Positions 46,035-58,295 of a stretch of 64,000 nucleotides of DNA are shown here, piece after piece. The stretch covers positions 6,157,488 to 6,221,487 of the forward strand of contig OY720350.1 of NCBI GenBank assembly GCA_963082975.1. The letters are read 5' to 3'. Position numbers and translations under genes: made by a program. The DNA is from Labia minor. Taxonomy: Eukaryota; Arthropoda; Insecta; Dermaptera; Spongiphoridae. Every line of letters begins with the position of its first letter. Positions within the stretch are counted from its first letter, which is position 1. The notes beneath the pieces are model-generated. The model was not told where the DNA came from. It made no database searches and saw only the letters and a program-made list of their open reading frames with translations.

Positions 46035-47006
46035 TCTATTAACTTTTTAATTTTTTTTTTTATATATACATTTTCGAAAAATAAAAATTAATATATTTAT
46101 ATATTTTATTTTTTTTAATGAAATTAATTTAAAAAAAGATTGGCTTTAATTTAAATTTAGTGTTTGATTTCAAATGATTGGAATAAATCAAGTTCGAAAC
46201 TTTATATACTCTTCATTGGACGATCAAGATCATTTATCAAAATTTATTGAGATGTTTTTAAACAAGTTCGACAATTCTGACAAGAAAGTAGTATAACAGT
46301 AGAGAACAATAGAACAATAATTATATAACGAATCATCCTATCACAAATCATATGCTTACCAAAATAGAAAAATGAATAGTTCTACTGGGAATGATGAATA
46401 CAAAGTCGAACGGATGTCTTGATAATAGTGCAAATGAAATAAATTATTTAGCGCCTCATTGTTTTTTCTATTAGAACGTAGGATGGTTAAAAAAAAAATA
46501 TGCGATTTTAATAGCGAAATTAAAACTAGAAAAAGGCAAACAAAAATTAAGGATATTTTTTTTAAATTAATATAAATATTAATAACAAGTCGAACCCGTT
46601 GCAAACGGTGTTTGCAATTTCAGTTTAAAATGAATTTATCGTGGTTTTCAGCAATTAATTAAATGAAAACAATATTTTTCGTATACCTAATGATCATTTT
46701 TTATTAATCTGCCTTGAGCGGAGTTTTCTTTAATTTTTGTTTGGATGTTGTTGGGAGTTCTTTTCGTGGATATTAAAAAATTAAAAAAAACGATCTCTTT
46801 TGTCGATAAGTTCATTTTTAATATTGACAGTTGTTGATTGCGCTAATCTTTGGGATGTTGCCTGTATACATATATAAATATAAAAATTTAAATAATAATT
46901 TAAATATTTAAATAAAAATCAAATAATTTAATATTTAATTAAATATCGTATTTTAATAATTATAGTTATATATTATTTATTTTATAAAAATATATAATAT
47001 ATAATA
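46035..47006. other. AT-rich unique sequence
   Basis: No gene supported. The 82-codon frame at 46356-46604 is low-complexity. Confidence 0.45.
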
Positions 47007-47442
47007 CGAGTGTGGGGAGAAAAGTTACCGGCCTGACCAAGAAAAACGATGTTTTTAAATTTTTTCTTTTGCTTTATTTTTCAACATAATCCCCATCAAC
47101 ACTGATACATTTCTTATAACGGTGTTCTAATTAATTTAACTAATGTATTTAATTAATTAATTGATTAAATTAATTAATTAAATTTGATTTAATTTAATTT
47201 AAGTCTCATCAACAGTTCGACACAAAAATTCGTTTGGATTACGCTTACAGCGCCAAATTGTCGCTAGAAATGGTTTTTCGAAGCAGCTTTTCATATTCAA
47301 ATGGTTGTGCAAAATATTTCGCACACGTTCAGCTGACATCGTAAAGGTCTCAGCTATCTTGAATGTTGAAAAATAAAGCAAAAAAAAAAAAAAATTTAAA
47401 AACATCGTTTTTCTTGGAAACTTTTCACCCCCTCCACCCTCG
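47007..47442 (-). mobile_element. mariner deletion derivative with long inverted ends, copy 1
   Basis: The ends CGAGTGTGGGGAGAAAAGTT and the inverse CACCCTCG are flanked by TA. About 55-bp inverted repeats run to GATGTTTTTAAATT. The minus strand encodes MSAERVRNILHNHLNM (helix-turn-helix) and, in another piece, RCKRNPNEFLCRTVDET, close to the first catalytic Asp motif of mariners. The rest is deleted, and AATTAATTAA filler lies near 47130-47200. Confidence 0.82.
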
Positions 47443-48306
47443 TATAATAGTTTATATTACTACATAATATTGAAAAATAGTAAACAAAAAAATCTCACTT
47501 GAGTTTCCCGGACATCTTTATATAATCATATTAAATTTAATAATTCATTTTAAGTTAATTTCAACATTCAAAAGAAACATCAAATTGATTTTATTTATTT
47601 TTTTTTTGGTTTTGTAAATTTTCAGACATAATTATAACTATTAAATCAAAAAGGCTAATAATGGGATGGCCACGTGTCAGAGAGAAGGAGAAATAAATGA
47701 AAAGAAATTGGAGACAAACAGGTAGGCGAAAAAAAATGTGAGAGAATTGCAGAAAATGCCAGGGAATGATCCATCATGGGGCAGGAGGGGGCGAAGGCGG
47801 GACTGCGGGCAGTGGAGGGGGTAGGGGTAAAAATGAACCAGAAGGTTTGGAGGTCGGGACATTGGTTGAGAGATACACAAGAGATAGAAGAGAGATAGGA
47901 ATGCCCCAAAGGACCTTAACATGTACATGTAGACCACAAAATAGCTTATAATTTGAAATAATATCTTTTATCTAGATTTTTCCTTTCAGTACTTAAATCG
48001 AGTTTTTCATTATATACTCTTTAAAATATTTCTAATCACACATTTGTATTTATTAGTGTATACTTATATATTATTTTCGTGAATCAATATAAATATAATA
48101 CTTTTAACATTTGCAGAAATAAGTAAAATTGATAAAATTGAAAATATAGATATTTACCTTATTTTATGGTATATATTATATATACTTTATGGTATATATA
48201 CATCTATTATACAGTTATTATGACATGATAAGAATATTTCAAAGCTTTAAACTTTAATTTATATTTATTATTTTAAACAAATTAATTATAATAAAGTATT
48301 AGAGAA
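47443..48306. other. AT-rich sequence with a G-rich island
   Basis: The segment 47770-47835 is strongly G-rich on plus (several runs of 3-5 G) within 47640-47940, which is GC-richer than its surroundings. Frames of 61-86 codons there are Gly/Pro-rich and low-complexity; I do not call a gene. Confidence 0.4.
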
Positions 48307-48815
48307 AAATGAGCTGTGGCCAGGAATAGAACCGCAACCAACGATTTAAAATAAATTAATTTCCAAACATATATAGATATATATATATAAAGTATATATA
48401 AAAAAAAATATAGGAGTATATTTTTAAAACTTGAATTAAAATCACTAAATTATATTATCTTAGTTTTTATTTTTAGTTTAACTTCCAAATTATTAATTAC
48501 TACTATATTTTAAAGTGAAAAATTTCCGACAATGAATATGAAATTAATATTTTGTTAACTACCACTTCTGGTTTCGGGATATACACCAAAAGTTGATGAA
48601 TTCATGATACTGATGCATTAAGTAAATATACCAAATTTTATCAAAATTCTTTGAGCCGTTCAAGCTGTACACACGGACGGGCCGACATCTTGCTAAAAAT
48701 ACTTCTGTTAACAAAATGAATGATTCGTGGAGATATGTAAAAATCTCCACATGTGAAAATTTTGTGTGAAAATAATCCTTCCCTTCCTTTCGTCGGTCGG
48801 TAAAAAGAGATCATC
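48307..48815. repeat. R2 interspersed repeat, copy 2
   Basis: Longer than copy 1: it continues past CAAGCTGTACACACGGACGG into GAATGATTCGTGGAGATATG and CGTCGGTCGGTAAAAAGAGA, the order also seen at 24100-24235 inside the Helentron-like element. Confidence 0.65.
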
Positions 48816-50208
48816 ATTAAGAGATAAAAAAAATAAAATCTACTTAGATATTATTATTATTATTATTATATTATTCTTTAAAAATTAAAATTATAATTTG
48901 TGAATAAGTTTCCTAAAATTTTGGGGAATTAAAAGGATTAAACAACTTTGATCTTACTATTAAGTGTACATGAACAAAAACAAACAAACAAACAAGCAAA
49001 ATGTTACAAATTATCAATCAATCATTGCGATCTTTTATAATATTTTCAATCTTTGCATTTATTTAAATATAATTAATATTTTTTTAGATACTCTCAAATT
49101 AATATTGACTTAATATTAATATTTCTAATTTTTTTTTCTCACATTTGCTTTTTTCTATTTTTTCTTCTAATGATTAAGAAATTATAAATATACAAACGCA
49201 ATTATAATAATTTTATTATAATAAGTAATATATTAAGATTATTATTATTATTATTATTGATTTATAAGAATTAAAAGTCGTTGAATAGATGATAATTATA
49301 TAGTAATTACATTAATTAATTAATTTTTATTAATACACTTATTCTGTGCATTTGAAACATTTATTTAATTAAATAAATAAATTATACAAATATGAGTTGT
49401 ATTAATAAAAATTTATTTAATAATTTTATAAAAAAACCCAAAAGTTTTAATATATTATTGAGTAGTTTTTTACTTTTTATTATAGTAATGAATTCAATTC
49501 ATTCAACGAAAAAGATGACATCGGATGACGTATTATTTGTCATATAAATAATATATAAGTATTAACAAATAATTGCATTGCGATTATACAATAAAATCAT
49601 TCAATGCGTAAATAAAATTAATGAAAATTCTTTTTTTTTTTTTGTATTTCTGTCAAATTTTATATATGGATTTAAAATTATCATAGATAAAACAAAAAAA
49701 AAAAACAAAAAAAAAACAAAATGATAAGTTTCAAGGATTCGCCGGCTTATCGGCAGATGTCCAAATGACATACACAATTCAGGTAATTTTGTTTAAAACA
49801 AAACAAAAAAAAATATTTAATAAAAAATTTAATAAAATCTCTAAATAAAAAAAAAATAAAAAAATAAAAAAATACAAATTTTATTAATAATATTATTAAA
49901 ATTTATCATTAAATTTCAGCCTGATTTTTTTTTAATTTCTTATAAAAATTTTGATATTTTATATTTTATCGTTAAAATTATAATTGATTGATTATATAAT
50001 CTCTTGAAATTTTCAAAAATTTTAAATTTAAATACTCATCATGAATACTTCATCATGAATTCAATTATATAAAATAAATTTTATTCAAATCATTTTTAAA
50101 ATATTTTTAAAAATTTAAAAAAATGTCAATAGATATAAAATGTATTAAAAAAAAAAAACTTAACTAGCCTCTCAAAAGATGAAATATTGGATTTTAAATG
50201 CAATTTAC
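48816..50208. other. AT-rich unique sequence
   Basis: Almost entirely A/T runs, with ATT repeats at 48851-48868 and 49240-49258. No gene is seen. Confidence 0.5.
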
Positions 50209-50650
50209 CTGGAATGTGTTGTGTCCCTCACTAGAAAAAGGGAAATTGTAATATTTGCTGAAAAAAACACTTGGATTTTTTTTTGTATGTCACACAACAC
50301 AAAAGAATGGCACAAAAGATCAACAAAAAAAAAAAAAAAAGATCGTCACTGAAAACCGGCCGTTCACTCGATTTGTTGTTTCTGACTGCGCGTTCAGTCA
50401 GCGACTGACTGACTGACTGACTGAAGTGGCTGAAGTTGAAGCCCTGCGGTCTCCGAGGACTTCCGGTCCCCTCCCCTCCCCCTCCCTTCCCTCTGAACCC
50501 AACCCTTCCGCTCCTCTCCGCTACTAGTACTTAATCCTTCTTCAGAAGTTGTTGGTGTTTTTTTTTCCATTTCCATATAAACACAACGCACAGATAATAG
50601 CTACTCGTAACTCGTAACTCGTAACGAACCATAACCACTGAATTTCCAAT
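50209..50650 (-). other. candidate first exon (5' untranslated) on the minus strand
   Basis: A GC-rich block (50355-50530) stands out from AT-rich flanks. The minus-strand transcript would end at a good donor, CATTCCAG|GTAAATTG. It contains a short frame starting MRCVYMEMEKKTPTTSEEGL (50394-50591) that ends before the donor, so it would be an upstream or spurious frame. A (CTGA)n tract at 50404-50424 adds stops. Most likely untranslated leader. Confidence 0.38.
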
Positions 50651-50670
50651 AAGCGCGACAACTCACTGAG

Positions 50671-50683
50671 ACATATTTTATAC
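50671..50683 (-). promoter_or_regulatory. possible TATA box for the 50209-50650 block
   Basis: The minus strand reads TATAAAATATG. A start site 25-30 bp downstream would fall near 50650, just before the GC-rich block. No clear initiator motif is at that spot, and TATA-like strings are frequent in such AT-rich DNA. Confidence 0.25.
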
Positions 50684-50690
50684 AGGTAGT

Positions 50691-52130
50691 TTCATGGATA
50701 TTTTTCAATCCCAATGTCACGAGAATTCACTTAAAGATATTTTCGGAGAGTGGAATGGGGGGGGGGGGGTTGGTGAGGGAAGTAGTAGTAATTATAAGTT
50801 ACGTTATTAAATAATAAAATATGAAATTATATCATAATAATAATCAAAATAACATAATCGACTCGTATCGAGTTTAGTATTGGTAAAATAAGAAAATAAG
50901 TAAGGGAACGCATAATGGGAGCAAAAAAAATCCTATATTCATCAAACTATTTTTTGCTCCCTATTTTAGTATAATAGATATATTATACATTAATATATAA
51001 GTATAATATGTATTTTTTTAAAATTCAATTAATATAGAATTTTTTTTTCATTTATATTCAATGTTAAGTATTAATTAATTGAAAAAAATAAAATAAAATC
51101 AAAATTAAATTAATATTTGTCTTTTCAATTATTCATTAAAAAAGATAATTATAATTATAAAAAAATTCGTATATACATATTATATGTCAATTATCATATT
51201 ATAAGTCAAACCGAGTATACTTTTTCATAAAAATAATAATTCTTCTTGTTCTTAATTATTAATCTTACTTTGGGTCTTTATTTCATACTCTTATTGTTAG
51301 GCAGATAGGAAGTTTCTTCTATGTTTTTTCTCCCACACACATTTTGTCTATTTTTTCCCCCCTTTTACGTTAATTGTAAGCAAATGTCCTCCTATTGAAT
51401 CGATTCTCCGTGTAGGATTTAATTTCAAGGCAACCTCTTCTCTCCTTCCTTACTACCCCACGCCCTCATCTCCCCACCACCATCAATCAGGTCGTGATCT
51501 TGAACTAATGTTTGACGAGGTTACAAACAATACAAAATTGTAATTCTTTTTACAATTGATAATCAGACACAAATACCATTAAATCATTAAATTTCCAACT
51601 TCCTCTGAACAAAGTCAGTCGCATTTTTGAAGTAAAAAAAATGAAAGAATGAAATCAAAAGTTGATCGATTTAATCAATGATTCAATCATAGATAAAATA
51701 AAATACGAAACTGCATAATATTAAGTTGAAACAGAGTTGTGAATCATCTTTATATGAACAAATGGATTACGAGTTGAGAAATAAATTTCAAATTGTGAAA
51801 TACCAATTAATTAATAGAGGTGATTTATTTTAAGGTCATACTACATCATATAAAGTGTATTTTATAGAAAAGTATACAATTAGATTAATTTTTTTAGATT
51901 TTTGTATACATATTTAGGTAAAATATAAGATATAACTGTATTTTACCAAATTCAATAATAGCATTTACTTAACATAAATGCATAAAATCAATTTTGGAAG
52001 ATTAATATATTTTTTTGTTTTATTCAATTTGTGCAAATTTTCGTATAACTTCATCTTTTCTTTCTCTTGATATATTAAATAAATTTATCATATTAAAATT
52101 GCACTAAAAAGAATAAAATAATATAAATAT
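50691..52130. other. AT-rich unique sequence
   Basis: G run at 50758-50769. A pyrimidine-rich stretch of higher complexity at 51280-51500. No supported gene. Confidence 0.45.
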
Positions 52131-52397
52131 AAAAATTTTTTATAAAATAACGTTTTTCCAATGGACCTATAAGAATAAAATAATTTTTCTATAAGCTTGA
52201 CACAGTTTATGGATGTATTGCTCATATTCAACGAAAAACGTTGGGCGCATTTAGTCTATGCAATTAACTTCCTTTATAGAGATATAATTCATATATATAT
52301 ATACTAAGATACATACCACACTAAAACACTTAATTAACAAGTAACACTATTTCTTCAAATATAATCAACCATTTTGGATTTGATTGATAATATTTAA
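52131..52397 (-). repeat. R3 interspersed repeat, copy 4 (longest)
   Basis: The fullest copy. On the minus strand it starts ATTATCAATCAAATCCAAAA, passes GTGTTTTAGTGTGGTATGTA, GTTAATTGCATAGACTAAAT and GCGCCCAACG, and ends AAAAACGTTATTTTATAAAA. It links the distal segment (35248-35345) with the core seen in the other copies. Confidence 0.7.
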
Positions 52398-52404
52398 ATT
52401 TAAT

Positions 52405-52637
52405 AACCTCTCAACCACTTCCGACCTTTTTTTCAATTTGTCCAATATGATTCTTAAAATAAATGGTAAAATGTTTTTTTTTTGCGATCAGGCTCTTAAA
52501 CATTTTCGACTTTTTTTCAATTTTTTCAATATGGTAAATATATAAATAACTTTTACACTTATCTTTTTCTTTGTGTGCTGCTAAATTTTAAAACCGTTAA
52601 AAGTGTGCCGCGGTAAAAAAAAGGTTGAAAATCACTG
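52405..52637. mobile_element. hAT-type non-autonomous transposon, second copy
   Basis: The right end GGTTGAAAATCACTG is intact. The left TIR is decayed to AACCTCTCAACCACTTCC. It shares TTTTTCAATATGG, CTTTGTGTGCTGC and GTGTGCCGCGGTAAAAA with 45206-46026 and shows the host sequence without the HINE insertion. Confidence 0.7.
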
Positions 52638-53232
52638 TGATAAAAGAATCAAGAACTGGAATATAGTACCTAGAATAGGGCATAATCATGATATGAAGTG
52701 GTAATCCTACTCGTGTCCATTCCATCTCTCCACCTTTTTTTCTCCCTCATTCCGCCCTTGTTTCAGATTATCTGATTCTATTTTTAATCTTTTATTGATT
52801 CGACTATCTCTGTTGACAGCAAACGAGATATTTATTTTATAGTGTTTTTCAATCATGCGATCTATTTTTTAGATAGTATTTAACAATAGAGTTCAGATAT
52901 ATCTTTTAGGATCTGTTCTCTCTCCCACCTTATTCCGTTAATCTCAGGATCATCCTCGTATCCAATGTCCAACAGGAGAACTAATAAGAAATCATTTGTT
53001 CATCTGGATTACATAAATTTTATTTATTACATAAATCCATATATCAATTTCAAAATTGAAATAAGAATATGTTTGTGTAGCTAACTATCAATTTAAATTT
53101 ATTAAAATTAAAAAAAATATATATATTTAGAAAGATTTTGATTAGTTTTGATTGTGTGAAAAGAATGGAAATTTCTTCTTACCTATCATCTTTTATAAAT
53201 CTTATGCAGCCATCTCCATTTTTTTCTTTTTT
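52638..53232. other. AT-rich unique sequence
   Basis: Higher-complexity patches at 52660-52800 and 52900-52990. No supported exon. Confidence 0.45.
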
Positions 53233-53796
53233 ACTATCTCGCCAGAGATAGTATTGCGATCACGAAAATTTTCGATGTCGAGATTTTGATGTTTTTATAC
53301 GTTTTGAAGGTTCCTGAATCATTTTCAATAAAGTTGAGAAAAATGTCTGTGTATGTGTATGTATGTACGCAAAAACGGTTTGAGCTAGAATAATGAAATT
53401 TGGTTTAAGGAAATTATTCAAAATGCGTAGTTTTCTATCAATTTTTGAGATATGTAGCTCAACCGGAAGAGGGTTATTACCTACAACGTTTTGATTTTTT
53501 TTTCCTCTAAAGTGACCGTAAAAATAAAGATATATGTTTGATAGTTTTTCTAATGATTAAAAATTGTATAAAACTGCTATATATAGAATTTCAACTTGAT
53601 TGAATAGCTGAAAGTACCGGAATTAATTTTTTAACAATGCAAATCACGCGCCATTAACAGAGCCAAATATGCGCTGATTTAATAAATATGATTTATTAAT
53701 TTTAATTTATAATTAATTAAATTTAATTTAAATATAATATATGTTAATTAATCCAATTCAAATTTGCAAGATAGTCGAGTGGAGACACTCCAGCTT
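53233..53796 (+). mobile_element. HINE-A copy 21
   Basis: Perfect left hairpin (53234-53251) and right hairpin. A (TGTATG)n stretch is near 53351. The CACGTGACGTGGTGCC section is deleted (CACGCGCCATTAACAGAGCC). Confidence 0.88.
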
Positions 53797-54650
53797 ATTT
53801 TTTTCTTCAAATTATGACGTCAATTTCTAAAGAGAGAATTTAAAATTAATTTGAAATTTTTTTTTTCGCAACTTTTTGTTAATTCTATTTTACACACACA
53901 CACACACACTTTTGTCCTATTTTTTTCCCTTTCATATTATAAATAAAAAATAAACAAAAAATTTATCTCAATAAATTTTCAAGTCAATATGAAGCTAAAA
54001 CAAATGGAATTGTGTTTATGTTACCATTCGCCGTGTGGGGAGCAGCCTGCATGCACGGATTTTGTCGGATTATGTGTTCAGTTCAAATACATGGAAGACT
54101 TCTCTTCCTCTGTTTATGTTTACAACCGAAAAAGCTCAAAGAATCGATGGTGTTTGCTACTTGGCGGTGGCCATTGCATTTTATGTCTGTTTATAATCGC
54201 ACTCTCAATTTCCATCTCTCGTTTATAAGTATTTTATACACTCTTCTAAAATTAGAATTTATAGTTCTCTAGTGGATTTTTTTTTCCCACCCTTTCTATT
54301 TAATTTAATAAACCCTTAAATTAATTAGACAAAATTGAAAGGAAATTGTTGAATTCCCTGAAAATTTTCATATTAAGAGATGATCATTTTGAAAAATTAA
54401 AATTCTTCTATCCTTTTCTAATATCAATTTATTTTATTATTCATTAATTAATATAAAATGGAAGACAAATGTTTTTAATAATACGCCTACACTATTTTAA
54501 TTCAAGGGCCATTTATCTTTATTATTATATATCCAAGCTATAAAAGGTTTTGTTATCATCATCACGTTTGAAAATTGGATGAGAAAAGAATGAACACCAC
54601 ACCTGAAGAAAATAACACTTAAAACCTATTATTAAGTTTTATCTATGATT
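53797..54650. other. AT-rich sequence with a higher-complexity patch
   Basis: The segment 54000-54230 is open on plus in two frames (79 and 86 codons) and GC-richer than its flanks. One frame reads LPFAVWGAACMHGFCRIMCS. There is no domain I recognise and no good splice pair, so it is left as unclassified. Confidence 0.35.
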
Positions 54651-54677
54651 GTATATATATATATATATATATATATA

Positions 54678-55122
54678 CGAGGGTGGGGTGAAAAGTTTCC
54701 GGCCTGACCAAGAAAAACGATGTTTTTAAATTATTTTTTTTTTTTTTTGCTTTATTTTTCAACATTCAAGCTAGCTGAGACCTGTACGATGTCAGCTGAA
54801 CGTGTGCGAAATATTTTGCACAACCATTTGAATATGTAAAGTGAGTGCCGCCTTTGCTAACGTTAGACCAAAAACTGCTTCGAAAAACCATTTCTAGCGA
54901 CAATTTGGCGCTGTAAGCGTAATCCAAACGAATTGAGACTTAAATTATATTAAATCAAATTTATTTAAATAATTTAATTAAATTATATTAATTAGAACAC
55001 CGTTATGAGAAATGTAACAGTGTTGATGGAGATTATGTAGAAAAATATAGCAAAAAAAAAAAAAAAAAATTTAAAAACATCGTTTTTCTTGGTCAGGCCG
55101 GAAACTTTTCACCACACCCTCG
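54678..55122 (+). mobile_element. mariner deletion derivative with long inverted ends, copy 2
   Basis: Better ends than copy 1: CGAGGGTGGGGTGAAAAGTT and its inverse ACTTTTCACCACACCCTCG, both next to TA, with the inverted repeat extending through GGCCTGACCAAGAAAAACGA. The plus strand encodes MSAERVRNILHNHLNM, then AFANVRPKT. The segment around 54880-54950 (NPNE-type region) is inverted relative to it. Not functional. Confidence 0.85.
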
Positions 55123-55319
55123 TATATATGCATGTAGGTATATATTATTATTTTTATTATTATTAAATAATAATAATAATAATAATCTCAATATTTTGTT
55201 GGTTAATTTACAGATAAAATATTTCAACTAATAGTGTATAAGTAAATATATAAGTATTAAAATAAATTCATTTACTACATCTTATCTTATTATGCTAGCT
55301 AAAATTGTATATATGTATT

Positions 55320-55512
55320 TATCTATATATATTGGTTCTCAAAAACCGCTCTAACGATTTTTTTCAAATTCACACTAGATATAGTATTTATAAAGAAAAA
55401 TTAAGTTTTATTGATGATATCTCTTGAAACATACAGCTTCATTATTAATTTCTTAATTGAAAATTATATATGGAAAACGTCAAAATTTTTAATACTGCCT
55501 GCTAAGACAGTA
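55320..55512 (-). mobile_element. possible third Helentron-like family, left end
   Basis: On the minus strand: ACTGTCTTAGCAGGCAGTAT, then TAAAAATTTTGACG. This has the same plan as the HINE-A left end (short hairpin, then AGTATT, then a TTTTCG/TTTTGACG block), with different hairpin bases (ACTG..CAGT). No right end was identified. Confidence 0.4.
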
Positions 55513-55543
55513 AAAAAATGACAATTTTTTATCTAAATACATA

Positions 55544-55620
55544 TAGTCCAGCGGTTGGACTGATGTTTTAACGAGTGGATTTCGTCGGTTCGAAACTCGC
55601 CGGGTGAATCGTTATTTAAA
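55544..55620 (+). mobile_element. tRNA-derived SINE head (second family)
   Basis: TAGTCCAGCGGTTGG fits an RNA polymerase III A box, and GGTTCGAAACTC at 55587-55598 fits a B box at the usual spacing. It does not fold into a convincing tRNA and has no CCA-stem partner, so it is more likely a SINE remnant than a tRNA gene. Confidence 0.55.
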
Positions 55621-55806
55621 AATGAAAATAATGATTTTGTTATTTTTTTTTCTTTTTATCTATTGTTTACTTTTTAATAAATTACTATTCTATATTTATT
55701 TATTCATTGTTCTTTTATTAATAAAGTTTTAGATAGTTTTATAAGTTTTAATATTTTTTCAATAAAATATTATTCAATATATTTATTAATATTATTTTAT
55801 TTATTA

Positions 55807-55895
55807 TTATTGAGTACCCGAAGTTCCATTCATTTTAATCAGATTGATGCAATGATGCAACAGTTAATAATTGTAATATTGTAATAAATTTCTAT
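55807..55895 (+). repeat. direct repeat Y, first copy
   Basis: ATTATTGAGTACCCGAAGTTC, then ATTTTAATCAGATTGATGCA and TTAATAATTGTAAT, is repeated at 56651-56735. Confidence 0.7.
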
Positions 55896-56141
55896 CTTGA
55901 AAATTGTTACATATTATTCAGGATATTTTAAAAACTATTTCTTTCTTTAATTAATATTCATTTTTTCTATAAGTCAGATATATTTCCAAATATTAAATAA
56001 TTTTTGAAGTGAAAACTTCTTTAGCGGCGTTGAGCACTTTTGCGGGATGGGGAAAAAGTATAGAACTCGCGTGATCGTGACCAACACCATGAAACCATCT
56101 GCTTTCAAATTTCTTATAACAGAGCGCGAAATTTGAATTGT

Positions 56142-56310
56142 CATTAGAACTGTTTTATAAATTATCTCTAACATATAAATATATATTTATTATGTAAAGT
56201 TCATTTCATATATACATATATAATCAAAATTATACGAAATGAACTTCACATAATAAATATATATTTTATGTTAGAGATAAGAATTATAAAACAGTTCGTA
56301 TTGCAATATT
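56142..56310. repeat. hairpin-forming inverted repeat
   Basis: The arms 56142-56213 and 56234-56310 are nearly complementary (GAACTGTTTTATAA, TTATCTCTAACATA, GTTCATTTC in one; their inverses in the other) with a loop of about 20 bases. It could be a small MITE or a source of hairpin RNA. Confidence 0.75.
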
Positions 56311-56650
56311 TTAAACAAAGTTGTGTATTTATATATATATAAATATAAGTTACAAATTTGTTTAAAATATATGTTTAAAATAATATATAAGTTATATATA
56401 TATACATGCATATGAAATTCATCTTTCTCGTGAAATAGCACGAATTTCGTCTGTTTTAAAATTTCTTACGCAGAAGTTTTCACTTCTGTCGGCCAGTCCC
56501 ACGACTGCCAATTTTGCTTTTTTAATTCCGAAAAGCTGCAAAGCACGTTTTTTTGTCTTTAGTTTGTTTTATAACCACTTGGGGCGCTAAACAGTTTTTC
56601 AAAAAAACACTATAGAAAAAAAATATATGTACCTATATATTATATATTTA

Positions 56651-56735
56651 TGTATTATTGAGGAGCACAAGTTCATTAATTTTAATCAGATTGATGCAAA
56701 TGTGTAACATTTAATAATTGTAATAAATAATTAAA
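56651..56735 (+). repeat. direct repeat Y, second copy
   Basis: Matches 55807-55895 with small gaps, about 845 bp downstream. The two copies enclose the hairpin at 56142-56310. Confidence 0.7.
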
Positions 56736-57702
56736 GAATTGTGTATCAATATTTTTTAAAGGGTAGAGCGAGAGCTCGGTGTCCCAGGTATTAATATTAC
56801 CAGCCAAATCCAATAATAATGAATCATTTTTTTTAACTTAAGTACCGAGCCGAGGCTCGGGGTCCCGGTACTTTTATTTATAATTCTATAACAAAAAACA
56901 AAAACAATACTTCTAATTGCCTCTATTTACATTATATCTATTTAATCTATAGATTATCAATCAATTTTTATAATAAAAAAATAAATAAAAAAAATTTTTT
57001 TTCTGGTTAAAAAACATTTAAATAAAATTAAAGTAAATCTCCACGTTGTTCGTCCGATACCAAACTCGGTTCATGGGAATCTTTCTATATTTGTTCGAAA
57101 AAATGAATATAAAATTATTAATAATATTCATTCTAGCATTTCAAAAACAAAATTATTAAAATATATCAATTTTCCTTTTATTTCCAGTAATCAAATATTA
57201 TTTTAATTATTTAATTTATTCTAATAATCTATAATCATATTTATTAAATATTTTAGTTGAAATAAGATATTATTTAAAAAAAAATACATATTATATATTA
57301 TCATCAATTAATCGATTTTTTTTTTTAAAAATCATATATGTAGAATATATTTATACGTAGGAATATTTTTATCACGGACCAGTGAGCAAAATAATGTAGA
57401 CTGTGGAGGGGATTGTTTCGGTGTCTAGAGGTAAATTTTCTCAATAAGAACAACAGAGCAAAGACTTCTTCTTTGGGCTTTTCAATAAAATCTTATAGAC
57501 GGTTCTTAAAAACGGTTTATTTACTATAAAAATATACAAATTACTTCATACTCTCAATATCTCCAGTCAAGGTGATCTCTCGTCAAATCAATCTCTTCCA
57601 TTTATATATCCATCCAACCCCTTACCGAGCATAAATTGTGGTGGGAGAAGGATCGGGACGTCCTTATGGAGAAATTAATGTGATTGCTGTGTACAAGAAT
57701 TT
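56736..57702. other. AT-rich unique sequence
   Basis: GC-rich palindromic motif GTACCGAGCCGAGGCTCGGG at about 56841, related to GAGCTCGGTGTCCCAGGT at 56772. No gene is seen. Confidence 0.4.
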
Positions 57703-57782
57703 GTAACACATTCCCGCGGGCATGTACCATCCTGCCACATAAAATAAATAGACAAATTATGGAGCCGACGGGAACGTGTTAA
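57703..57782. mobile_element. TTAA-flanked palindromic MITE, copy 2
   Basis: Inverted relative to copy 1. The right end GGGAACGTGTTAA is intact; the left TTAA has become GTAA. The inner part AAAATAAATAGACAAATTAT matches copy 1 inverted. Confidence 0.7.
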
Positions 57783-58295
57783 ATAGAAGATAACAGATAT
57801 ATTTCTGGGCTTACTTTCCTAGTTTTTTTTAACAACACTTTCAACAATAGCTACCTAAATACCACACATATATTATATTCCCAGGTACATGTAGTGGAAA
57901 ATAAATATTTTAAATTGATATTAAAAAAAAAAAATGAAGTATAAAATAATAGGATTTATGAAAGAGAAGCGATTCATTTTTTCTTTTGAAATTGAGCAAG
58001 AATAAGTACAAAGGATAAATTTGAACATGAATATAAATACGAACGAGATTCTCCTCTCACACGACCTTTTAAACAAATTTAAAGTAGGTATATAGGAGAG
58101 TGAAAAAAAATTAATTAACAAACATACGTATGTGGACATATGAGAGGAGAAAAAAAAATTCATAGGAAAATAATTTCAACTTGGATAAATATTTGGTTTA
58201 TTAATGTCCAAGAGCTGGCAATGGAATGGGAAATGGGGAAGATTGGGGGAGTATGGGGAAGGGTTTGGTTGTGGTGGTATAAATATGGTACCAAC
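57783..58295. other. AT-rich unique sequence
   Basis: The segment 58205-58295 is GC-richer and lies in the putative intron directly after the exon at 58296-58426. No separate gene is seen. Confidence 0.45.

Noticed and set aside
50394-50591. 65-codon minus frame in the GC-rich block
   Set aside because: Low-complexity Gly/Arg/Ser-rich and ends in the (CTGA)n repeat before the splice donor; more likely untranslated leader.
53989-54272. Two overlapping plus frames of 79 and 86 codons
   Set aside because: No recognised domain and no paired splice sites; two frames being open at once weakens both.
55544-55620. A tRNA gene
   Set aside because: A and B boxes are present, but the acceptor stem and anticodon arm do not pair; a SINE remnant is more likely.
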